DNA of 64,000 nucleotides from Allocoleopsis franciscana PCC 7113 (lineage in GTDB: Bacteria; Cyanobacteriota; Cyanobacteriia; Cyanobacteriales; Coleofasciculaceae), in NCBI RefSeq assembly GCF_000317515.1, contig NC_019738.1, forward strand, positions 161,501 to 225,500, written 5' to 3'. Under the pieces are notes generated by a model. That model did not search any database. It worked only from the letters and a program-made list of their open reading frames with translations, and was not told the DNA's origin. The translations under genes were made by a program, and so were the position numbers. Positions 55,688 through 64,000 of the stretch are shown piece after piece (the stretch's first letter is position 1; each line of letters opens with the position of its first letter).

Positions 55688-56764
55688 ATGTGCCAAAGAC
55701 ATCTGGATGCCCATGTGCAGCGCAGCCTGCCGCAGCCAATTAAAATTGGCGTTATCGGCGTTGGCAATATGGGACAACATCATGCCCGCGTTGTAAGTTT
55801 TCTCAAAGACGTAGAACTTGTAGGGGTGGCAGACATTAATGTCGAACGTGGTTTGGACATGGCAAGTAAATACCGTGTCCGTTTTTTTGAGGATTATCGA
55901 GACCTTCTACCGTATGTAGATGCCGTCTGTGTTGCCGTTCCCACAAAGTTGCATCACCAAGTTGGGATAACTTGTCTGCAAGCGGGGGTTCATGTCTTAG
56001 TAGAAAAACCGATCGCTGCCAGTATTGCCGAAGCCGAGTCTTTGGTGAATGCCGCAGCCGAATCTCAATCCATCCTGCAAGTTGGGCACATTGAACGCTT
56101 TAACCCCGCTTTTCAGGAACTGGGCAAAGTTTTGAAGACAGAAGAGTTACTCGCTCTTGAAGCTCACCGGATGAGTCCCTATTCGGATAGAGCCAATGAT
56201 GTCTCCGTTGTCCTGGATCTGATGATTCATGACATTGACCTGCTGTTAGAACTTGCAGCCGCGCCTGTGGTGAAGTTGACAGCCAGTGGCAGCCGTGCCG
56301 ACAATTCTGGCTATTTAGACTATGTGACGGCTACCTTGGGTTTTGCCAATGGAATTGTGGCGACCTTAACCGCGAGCAAAGTGACACACCGCAAAATTCG
56401 GCGAATTGCGGCTCATTGCAAAAACTCGCTGACGGAAGCTGATTTTCTCAACAATGAGATTTTGATTCATCGGCAAACGACAGCAAATTGCATGACAGAT
56501 TATGGTCAGGTGCTTTATCGCCAAGATGGGTTGATTGAGAAGGTTTACACCAGCAACATTGACAAACTCTGCGCCGAGTTAGAACACTTTGTAGGCTGTG
56601 TGCGAGGCGGAAATCAACCTTCTGTCGGGGGTGAACAGGCACTAAAGGCTCTCCGCTTGGCGAGTCTGATTGAGCAAATCGCTCTGGACGGTCAAGTTTG
56701 GCAGCCCTTGGACTATGATCGCCGCGATCTGCATGTTCGCCCTGTGTCAGTTGTCACCTATTAA
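55688..56764 (+). CDS. Gfo/Idh/MocA family oxidoreductase
   Basis: The protein of 358 residues (ATG 55688; the frame opens at 55550) has the NAD(P)-binding Rossmann motif IKIGVIGVGNMGQHHARVVS near its start, the EKP motif HVLVEKPIAASIAEAESLVN, and a C-terminal dimer domain with LDLMIHDIDLLLELAAAP, containing the His expected at the active site. Family members oxidise or reduce sugars and related compounds. The substrate is unknown; no sugar operon is adjacent. Confidence 0.9.
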   Translation: MCQRHLDAHVQRSLPQPIKIGVIGVGNMGQHHARVVSFLKDVELVGVADINVERGLDMASKYRVRFFEDYRDLLPYVDAVCVAVPTKLHHQVGITCLQAGVHVLVEKPIAASIAEAESLVNAAAESQSILQVGHIERFNPAFQELGKVLKTEELLALEAHRMSPYSDRANDVSVVLDLMIHDIDLLLELAAAPVVKLTASGSRADNSGYLDYVTATLGFANGIVATLTASKVTHRKIRRIAAHCKNSLTEADFLNNEILIHRQTTANCMTDYGQVLYRQDGLIEKVYTSNIDKLCAELEHFVGCVRGGNQPSVGGEQALKALRLASLIEQIALDGQVWQPLDYDRRDLHVRPVSVVTY

Positions 56765-56810
56765 CCCCTATGAGTAGCCTTGAGGTTTGACTTGGGGCTA
56801 CAACCAGGGA

Positions 56811-56914
56811 CTAGTGCATCCCGGCAAAAGTTTCTGACCACCTCTGTACAAGCAGGGGAGCGGGGGAGCAGGGGAGATTTTAGCTGGTCAGTTATTTTTG
56901 CCATGCTGCACTAG
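56811..56914. repeat. MITE-like element, CTAGTGCA ends (copy A)
   Basis: The 104-bp unit has imperfect terminal inverted repeats of about 33 bases: CTAGTGCATCCCGGCAAAAG at the left and the reverse complement CTAGTGCAGCATGGCAAAAA at the right, continuing into CTGACCA/TGGTCAG. The centre holds GGGGGAGC tandem units. It encodes nothing. Related ends occur at 26564 and 61690-61818. Confidence 0.68.
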
Positions 56915-56932
56915 GAGCGATGAGGCTTATGT

Positions 56933-58165
56933 TTAAGACTGACTCATTCCCTCTTCCCCAGCCGTGAACTTGGCTGATTCTCGCAACACTTGCTGAAGCG
57001 ATCGCGAGATCGCTTCACTCACTCTCTCATTTCCTAGAGGACTCAGGTGTATGTGGTCACGGTATAACCTCTGAGGCGTATCCCAGTGGTTGAACAAAGG
57101 CAAAAAATCTAGATAGTGAATGAATTCATCTTGGGTTAGCTGAGTGAGACGAGCGCGTGCTTTCAGCTCGTAGTCAAGCGGTCCAGGTTCACCCAATTCT
57201 CGCAATAGAGGTGTCATAGCGAGGATAAACTCAGCACCAGCACGTGTGGCAAAGGACTGAATTTGACGAATGGCATCCAAATTGCTATCCAAGGGATTGT
57301 TCTTTGAGGCTTCTGTGGGCGGCTGCGCTAAGCCAGAAAGGGGTGTTATGCCTGGTGAAACCTGTGGCTTCCAATCAATAGCTCCGTTGGTGTCAGAGCC
57401 TTTTTGGCAGGTGTCAAGCTGCTCGTTCGCAACGGATGGGGTATTGTCCAAGGAAGTAGGGGGTAGTAGAGGCATCAGCGCCAATTCTCCGCTTTCTTGA
57501 GCTCTCAATTCCTCAAGTTTTGGGTTAACAGCCTTCATTCCGATGCGCGATAGCTGCGGTGACAGGTAACGAGTGTACACTTCAGCCAAAGCACACGGGG
57601 GTTTGCGGTTCGGATAATTGAGAGCGTGTCCTACCGCTTGGGAAGTTGGTGCGGCGGCAAACAAATCATCGGTATTGAGCAACAATACGATCGCCTGAGC
57701 CTCAAAGGTTCCAAAACGTTGTAAATACGCTAACTCATTACGAGGCCCCCAAGAGTTAGCCGAGGCATTGAGAACTTCTACTTGTGCAAATGGCGTTTGT
57801 CGGTTCAGATTTTCGCCTAAAGCTTCGGGAATTGAAAGTTTGAGGTGAAGCGTCATCAGTGCGGAAAGGGTTCGATCTTGGTCAGTCCACCACGCCCCAT
57901 TCGCAACGGAATCTCCCAGTAATAAAACCCGCAGTGTTGAGGGGGGTCGCGTCCTGGTAATGGTCGGACTTCGCATGGAATACTCGTTAATGGCAATACG
58001 CTTGCCAAATCGCTTCGTGCGTTGGTTTGGGGCTAGCAAATACCCCATTTCCGGATCGGCTAAATAAAGCAGGGGATTGCCGAAGCCAAAAAGCCACCGC
58101 AATCCCGCTTCTAGCATCAGTAATAACCCAACCCACACGAGCAAACTCACCAGTAAGATGTTCAC
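56933..58165 (-). CDS. SGNH/GDSL-type hydrolase, membrane anchored
   Basis: The 410-residue protein has an N-terminal membrane helix (VSLLVWVGLLLMLEAGLRWL), block I LLGDSVANGAWWTDQDRTLS (catalytic Ser near residue 87), an Asn-containing segment and a C-terminal DHIHLSPLGNERV with the Asp and His of the triad. The family deacylates or deacetylates lipids and glycans; with the anchor it likely works in the periplasm on cell-surface polymer. It starts at GTG 58165 preceded by GAGGTGAGG. Confidence 0.85.
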   Translation of the reverse strand: MNILLVSLLVWVGLLLMLEAGLRWLFGFGNPLLYLADPEMGYLLAPNQRTKRFGKRIAINEYSMRSPTITRTRPPSTLRVLLLGDSVANGAWWTDQDRTLSALMTLHLKLSIPEALGENLNRQTPFAQVEVLNASANSWGPRNELAYLQRFGTFEAQAIVLLLNTDDLFAAAPTSQAVGHALNYPNRKPPCALAEVYTRYLSPQLSRIGMKAVNPKLEELRAQESGELALMPLLPPTSLDNTPSVANEQLDTCQKGSDTNGAIDWKPQVSPGITPLSGLAQPPTEASKNNPLDSNLDAIRQIQSFATRAGAEFILAMTPLLRELGEPGPLDYELKARARLTQLTQDEFIHYLDFLPLFNHWDTPQRLYRDHIHLSPLGNERVSEAISRSLQQVLRESAKFTAGEEGMSQS

Positions 58166-58294
58166 GCCTCACCTCTATCGCTTCTCAATCGCTCCCATAA
58201 AGTATGGATTTATCCTCCTTTGATCGATAATCTAGACCAGGATATATTCGAGTTGTTACATGCCTTAAATTTTAAAGATAGGAGCCAAAGCAAT

Positions 58295-58435
58295 ATGTCA
58301 GACCTAAATCGTGGAATCATGAAATTTAAGGGAGCTGATAGCCCGAAGGCGATCGCGATTTCGGCGGTACTGGTTTTGGGCAGTATTGGCTTGCTTCTTT
58401 GGTGGGCACTTCAAAGTGCCTACACAGTGGGCTAA
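58295..58435 (+). CDS. Small single-helix membrane protein (46 aa)
   Basis: ATG 58295 has GGAG ten bases upstream and gives MSDLNRGIMKFKGADSPKAI followed by one membrane helix (ISAVLVLGSIGLLLWWALQS). The frame from 58220 is less likely. The clean ribosome site and amphipathic start suggest a real thylakoid- or membrane-associated small protein; family not recognised. Confidence 0.7.
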   Translation: MSDLNRGIMKFKGADSPKAIAISAVLVLGSIGLLLWWALQSAYTVG

Positions 58436-60116
<1,681 letters not shown>

Positions 60117-60450
60117 AGGTGTGATTCTTTGTACAAGATGAGATGGCTGATGGGGATTAGGAATAATATGCGTGGCGACGCACCCTACAAGTCGTGTAAT
60201 CTTTTACCTCTACCTCGCTTATTCCCACGCTTGCCGCAGAACACATACAGTCAAGCGTAGGGCATACTCTAAAATCCTCCCATGGATGGAAGATCTTTTT
60301 GTTAAATCTCTTCCAGAGTAGGTAGCGTTAAATCGTAGAATCTTTTAAATTGACCTCAGGGATTTTAGTGATCTCAAGACTATAATCCGAGAAAATTGAC
60401 GAATAAGTTGAGTTTCTTGCCGTTTCTGACATCATTGTCGAGGGGTGACC
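60117..60450. other. Intergenic region
   Basis: No gene is seen in about 330 bases; the ribosome-binding AGGGG at 60441-60445 serves the next gene. Confidence 0.35.
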
Positions 60451-61479
60451 GTGAACAGTATCTCTTTTAAACTCGTTTCCTTCCTACTCGGTATGACAGC
60501 GTTAACCGTTGTCAGCAGCACCGGGGCTGCTAGGGCGCAAACACCTAGCACTGATTTATCCTTAGGGCGTTCCGCACCGACTGATGCACCGATGCAAGTC
60601 GATGCGCCTACTGTGACACCCATGGCTACTGTTAATCCACTGCTAGCTGATTCCACTCCTCCTGTGGAGCCTGCGGTACCCGCTTATGCACCGATGCAGA
60701 CGGTTGAGCCTGCCCAGACATCGGCTACAACGATTGACCCACTCGCGACTAATCCTACTTCCGTAGCAATCCCAGAACAAATGGTCGTTGAGCCTAATCG
60801 CCCACAAGCCAACGTCTCAGACTCCACTTCTGACCTAGCTGAAGCTCAAAAACTACAAGCCGCAGCGATAGATGGCGACCTGCAAGCGGCACCGGAGGCA
60901 ACGGTAGGCGTGAGTGAAAGCAGCCTGATGCCCGGAACCGTCTCGACCTCTGCAACCCATCTCACCGCGCAGCCAGAGACGGTTCCCCAGACTGAGGTAG
61001 CCCCTGAGCAGGCAGATATGACTGTAGCTCAAGACCTGGAAAATGTTGATCCGGGTCGAGCTACTCGTGGGGGTCGGAGCTACGTTGGGATTGGTGGCAA
61101 TCTCGGTTTGAGTGGTGGTACTGGGATAGGTCAGGGTGGCTTTTTAATTAACAGTAAAATTGGTTTGACTCGTGCCATTTCCTTTCGACCTTCCGTCATC
61201 ATTGGAGAGAGTACCGATTTTCTGCTCCCGCTTACTTACGATTTCTTTCTTCAGTCCGCCGATCCCTTTGAGCCAATTCCGTTCGCTCCGTTTGTGGGTG
61301 GGGGTGTTGCCTTTTCTACATCGGATGATAACACTGTGGGTTTCTTGCTCACAGGTGGCGCGGATGTCCCTCTATCTAGACAATTTGTTGCCAATGCCAC
61401 GGTTAATGCGGGTTTCTTTGGAGACACAACCTCTATTGGAATTGCCATCGGCGTCGGCTATCAGTTCTCTGGTTTCTAA
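60451..61479 (+). CDS. Outer-membrane-like beta-barrel protein
   Basis: The protein of 342 residues (GTG 60451, five bases after AGGGG; GTG 60445 also possible) has a signal peptide (FKLVSFLLGMTALTVVSSTG, cleavage after ARAQ), a long Ala/Pro/Thr-rich linker (about 30-200; units such as DAPMQVDAP and YAPMQTVEP) and a C-terminal domain (about 205-342) of alternating polar/hydrophobic strands ending in GVGYQFSGF, a terminal aromatic typical of outer-membrane barrels. No family is recognised. It may link to the envelope through the linker. Confidence 0.7.
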   Translation: MNSISFKLVSFLLGMTALTVVSSTGAARAQTPSTDLSLGRSAPTDAPMQVDAPTVTPMATVNPLLADSTPPVEPAVPAYAPMQTVEPAQTSATTIDPLATNPTSVAIPEQMVVEPNRPQANVSDSTSDLAEAQKLQAAAIDGDLQAAPEATVGVSESSLMPGTVSTSATHLTAQPETVPQTEVAPEQADMTVAQDLENVDPGRATRGGRSYVGIGGNLGLSGGTGIGQGGFLINSKIGLTRAISFRPSVIIGESTDFLLPLTYDFFLQSADPFEPIPFAPFVGGGVAFSTSDDNTVGFLLTGGADVPLSRQFVANATVNAGFFGDTTSIGIAIGVGYQFSGF

Positions 61480-61514
61480 CGTTCGGTTATAAACCTCTAG
61501 GTTCTTAACTTAAC

Positions 61515-61555
61515 AGCCCGCCCTCTAGATGAAATTATTTTTCCTAGGGGGCTTT
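61515..61555 (+). terminator. Imperfect hairpin after the barrel gene
   Basis: AGCCC pairs with GGGCT, with further C/G and CTAG pairs after a small bulge; followed by TTTATC. Location suggests transcript end. Confidence 0.45.
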
Positions 61556-61689
61556 ATCTATAGTCGGTTTCCATCAAAAATTTAGGGACTATTCTAGTCA
61601 AATATCACAAGACTGTGCCTTTTCAGGTTGCTGCTTTTAGCAGACAGTATATATACAAATTCATTAGCCTTGTGTACTTCACGACCGCA

Positions 61690-61818
61690 CTAGTGCAAGA
61701 AGGCAGTTCGCGTAGCGTTCTCCGTAGGAGTAGAAAAAAGGCAGAAGGTAAGAACGTTTGTACAGTAAGCTTTTTAACCTTTTTGGACTAGTGGGGTATT
61801 TTCGCCGCGCTGCACTAG
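61690..61818. repeat. MITE-like element, CTAGTGCA ends (copy B)
   Basis: The left end CTAGTGCAAGAAGGCA and the right end (reverse complement CTAGTGCAGCGCGGCGAAAA) frame 129 bases. The right end matches copy A (56811-56914) closely. The interior contains GTTCGCGTAGCGTTCTCC, also seen inverted at 36280-36300. Confidence 0.6.
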
Positions 61819-61934
61819 ACAGAAAGTCGGTATCTATTTTGTTCATAGTTGTCATGCAATCTATGATTAGATTCTCACCGAGAGAATCAATACAGTAAAA
61901 ACATCATCTGAAAATTGAAGAGAGGTTAAAGCTC

Positions 61935-62294
61935 ATGCGTTTAGGTATGAGTTATCGGGTTGCCAAGATTTTCTTTTTATCACCCCTTTTAGGGTCTTTC
62001 GGCTTTTGCTCAAATCGATTTAGAGATTTTACTAATCTAATTCAGGGCAATCTAAAGTCTTTTGTTTCTGCTCAATATACCCTCGAAACGGGTAAACTAT
62101 TTCGGATTCCTTCAGTCTGCCAACAACTCCATGTATTGTCAGGTAGTGCTTGGCTAACCGTTGCTGGAGAAGATATTATTTTGACCTCTGGAGAACAAAT
62201 ACTACTGGATGCCAATCAAGGCTTGGCTATCTTATCCGCTTTAGGTGGCAAGCCATTGGTTTTAGAAATTAGTTGGATGAGTATGGGTTTTTGA
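61935..62294 (+). CDS. DUF2917-like small protein
   Basis: The 119-residue protein (ATG 61935) has a hydrophobic N-terminal segment and a compact beta-rich domain: YTLETGKLFRIPSVCQQLHV, GSAWLTVAGEDIILTSGEQI and LSALGGKPLVLEISW, matching the DUF2917 pattern (a small cupin-like fold). Function unknown. It stands alone between a repeat and the ABC transporter genes. Confidence 0.65.
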   Translation: MRLGMSYRVAKIFFLSPLLGSFGFCSNRFRDFTNLIQGNLKSFVSAQYTLETGKLFRIPSVCQQLHVLSGSAWLTVAGEDIILTSGEQILLDANQGLAILSALGGKPLVLEISWMSMGF

Positions 62295-62362
62295 GAGATA
62301 CTTGTTTGAGGTATGGAAGTTTTGCTTTACTTGCCAACAAAGTAAAATCTGAACAGCCAATT

Positions 62363-63070
62363 TTAAGTTTCGCCTAAATATGCCTTGCGAACTGTCTCAT
62401 TTGATTGTAAGTCTTTCGCTGTGCCGGTGAGTACAATCTCACCCGTTTGTAGGACATAACCTCGATGGGATACAGTCAAAGCCATACGAGCATTTTGTTC
62501 GACTAATAAAATTGTAGTTCCTTGGATGTTAATATCCCGAATAATCGAAAAAATTTGGCTAACCAGCATAGGGGCTAAACCCATACTTGGCTCATCTAAC
62601 AATAATAAGCGGGGTCGTGCCATCATAGCTCGTGCGATCGCTAGCATTTGTTGTTCGCCACCACTCAACGTTCCCCCTTTTTGATTAATTCGCTCTCTCA
62701 GGCGCGGAAAAAGATGTAATGCTTTTTCCAGATCGGACTTAATTCCAACAGCATCCCGGCGCGAAAAAGCCCCCATTTCGAGATTTTCTTGCACCGTCAT
62801 CCGGGGGAAAATGAGACGACCTTCAGGACTTTGAGAAATGCCTAAACGGACAATCGCTTGTGCCGATAATGACTCTAAAGAATTTCCTTCAAATAGGATT
62901 TTGCCCTGACGAGGTTTTAATAAGCCTTGAATTGTGCGAAGTGTGGTGGTTTTACCTGCACCATTACTGCCAATTAAACTAACAACTTCACCCTGTTCAA
63001 CCTCTAAAGAAATTCCCTTGAGGGCATGAATGTTACCATAATAAGTGTGAAGGTCTTTGATTTCCAGCAT
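62363..63070 (-). CDS. livF: Branched-chain amino-acid ABC transporter ATPase (LivF/NatE type)
   Basis: The 235-residue ATPase has Walker A IGSNGAGKTTTLRTIQ near residue 33, the signature LSGGEQQMLAIARAMMARP, Walker B LLLLDEPSMGLAP and the LivF-type start MLEIKDLHTYYGNIHALKGI. It pairs with LivG as the nucleotide-binding heterodimer of the HAAT importer (in cyanobacteria the NatABCDE or urea system). The next gene upstream in the operon is livG (67 bases apart). Confidence 0.92.
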   Translation of the reverse strand: MLEIKDLHTYYGNIHALKGISLEVEQGEVVSLIGSNGAGKTTTLRTIQGLLKPRQGKILFEGNSLESLSAQAIVRLGISQSPEGRLIFPRMTVQENLEMGAFSRRDAVGIKSDLEKALHLFPRLRERINQKGGTLSGGEQQMLAIARAMMARPRLLLLDEPSMGLAPMLVSQIFSIIRDINIQGTTILLVEQNARMALTVSHRGYVLQTGEIVLTGTAKDLQSNETVRKAYLGET

Positions 63071-63137
63071 TTTTAAGGGCTAATAGCTAATTGAGCATTG
63101 GTTATTGCAAAAGATTGATAATATTTTTTGATTCCCA

Positions 63138-63926
63138 TTAACGATTAGCCATTGGATCTTCTTCTTCTTTACCTAAATAAGCTTCAATGACACGAGGATC
63201 AGATTGAACTTCAGCGGGAGTGCCTTCAGCAATTTTAGTACCATACTCCATCACACTAACCCTGTCGCTAATGCCCATCACCACCTTCATATCATGTTCA
63301 ATGAGCAAGATGCTCAAATTTAATTCATCCCGGATGCGATGGATAAAACGAGTTAAATCAGCCGTTTCGTTGGGGTTCATTCCAGCCGTTGGCTCATCTA
63401 ATAGGAGTATCTTAGGTTCAGAGGCTAGCGCTCTGGCAATTTCCAAGCGACGCTGATCACCATAGGAGAGGTTTTTGGCTAACTCTGGCCCTTTGGAGGC
63501 ACCTAAACCCACAAAATCAAGCATAGCCAGTGCTTTTTGCCTCGCTTGACGCTCCTCCAGACGCACCTTGGGGGGACGAAGTAAGGCACCGACTAAACCC
63601 GTTTTAAGACGGCTATGTCTACCCACTAAGACATTTTCTAACACCGACATGTTATTAAATAGGCGAATATTCTGGAACGTCCGAGCAATTCCCAGACTTG
63701 TGAGCTTATCAGGTTTTGCCCCAGTAATCTCTTGATTCTCCAGCCGTAATTGACCCGATGTAGGGACATAAATCCCCGTGAGCATATTAAAAAAGGTCGT
63801 TTTGCCTGCTCCGTTTGGGCCAATTAGACTCGCAATAATACCTCTTTCAATCGTAAAATCAACCTGTTTAACGGCGGTCAGTCCCCCGAAACGCATGGTC
63901 AGTTGACGGGCTTCCAGTAGTGACAT
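63138..63926 (-). CDS. livG: Branched-chain amino-acid ABC transporter ATPase (LivG/NatA type)
   Basis: The 262-residue ATPase has Walker A IGPNGAGKTTFFNMLTGIYV near residue 35, signature LSYGDQRRLEIARALASEP, Walker B LLLDEPTAGMNPNE and the long LivG tail (EHDMKVVMGISDRVSVMEYG). It is the second nucleotide-binding subunit of the importer. Its ATG overlaps the stop of the upstream permease gene by one base, indicating translational coupling. Confidence 0.93.
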   Translation of the reverse strand: MSLLEARQLTMRFGGLTAVKQVDFTIERGIIASLIGPNGAGKTTFFNMLTGIYVPTSGQLRLENQEITGAKPDKLTSLGIARTFQNIRLFNNMSVLENVLVGRHSRLKTGLVGALLRPPKVRLEERQARQKALAMLDFVGLGASKGPELAKNLSYGDQRRLEIARALASEPKILLLDEPTAGMNPNETADLTRFIHRIRDELNLSILLIEHDMKVVMGISDRVSVMEYGTKIAEGTPAEVQSDPRVIEAYLGKEEEDPMANR

Positions 63927-64000
63927 TATTGACTCCTTGCCTCTGCTAAAGACTCTTTCATCGCATCATCCTGAGAGTGCAGTTCGGCACGATGTAGGGC
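63926..64000 (-). CDS. C-terminal end of ABC permease (LivM/NatC-like), partial
   Basis: The last 24 codons of a minus-strand gene are visible, ALHRAELHSQDDAMKESLAE followed by four residues, and its TAA overlaps the livG start by one base. Identity as the LivM-type permease is inferred from operon order only. Confidence 0.5.
   Translation of the reverse strand, partial: ALHRAELHSQDDAMKESLAEARSQ

Overview
The window looks like a chromosomal segment of a large-genome, probably filamentous cyanobacterium. Seen in the sequence: frequent GCGATCGC (HIP1) octamers, an ndhL-DUF3007-trpA block, small cyanobacterial families (DUF2949, DUF3007, DUF928, DUF1634), a CHASE2 adenylate cyclase, several PknA-like Ser/Thr kinases, a WD40 protein and GAF/PAS histidine kinases. 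Genus is not provable here; the style resembles Coleofasciculus/Microcoleus-type organisms (inference).

Layout. 0-4 kb: an ISL3-type transposase runs off the left edge next to a LysR gene that lacks its DNA-binding N-terminus; it is followed by a DUF1634/TauE pair and a hot-dog thioesterase. 4.4-11.1 kb: a carbon module of phosphoketolase, a sugar MFS transporter with an in-frame stop just after its apparent start, and acetate kinase, with a GST-like gene between. 11.1-13.9 kb: a MerR regulator, DinB, methyltransferase and aldo/keto reductase genes; two copies of one palindromic operator precede merR and dinB. 15-23.4 kb: signal peptidase I, a DegT/RfbH-type sugar enzyme, a glycosyltransferase and an acyltransferase (surface glycan), then a methyltransferase-cupin-unknown-YwiC group. 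23.4-27.5 kb: an accessory stretch with two terminators, small ORFs, an AT-rich HEPN-like gene, a truncated HNH gene and repeats.

27.5-37.1 kb: all long genes are on the minus strand and form a signalling block: GAF-PAS histidine kinase, Crp/Fnr-type regulator, GAF-PAS protein, MscS channel with a cyclic-nucleotide domain, CHASE2 adenylate cyclase and a DUF928 protein. 37.7-39.5 kb: trpA, DUF3007, ndhL and an intronless tRNA-Leu(UAA). 40.4-48.5 kb: a Ser/Thr kinase fused to a STAND/NACHT-like NTPase, followed directly by a 14-repeat WD40 protein whose start looks like the missing C-terminal half of the first; then a histidine kinase preceded by a PAS remnant, and a second Ser/Thr kinase with an SH3 sensor. 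48.5-64 kb: housekeeping and envelope genes (pyrE, tRNA-Ile(CAU), two CNNM/HlyC-type transporters, a third Ser/Thr kinase with an unrecognised duplicated C-terminal domain, queC, a Gfo/Idh/MocA oxidoreductase, an SGNH hydrolase, an outer-membrane-like protein) and the end of a branched-chain amino-acid ABC operon.

The most distinctive points are the split kinase-NTPase/WD40 pair, the adenylate cyclase beside a cyclic-nucleotide-binding channel and a Crp-like protein lacking the usual cyclic-nucleotide arginine, the paired MerR operators, the nonsense codon in the sugar transporter, and a family of short inverted-repeat elements sharing CTAGTGCA ends. No CRISPR array, rRNA, prophage or biosynthetic megasynthase was seen.
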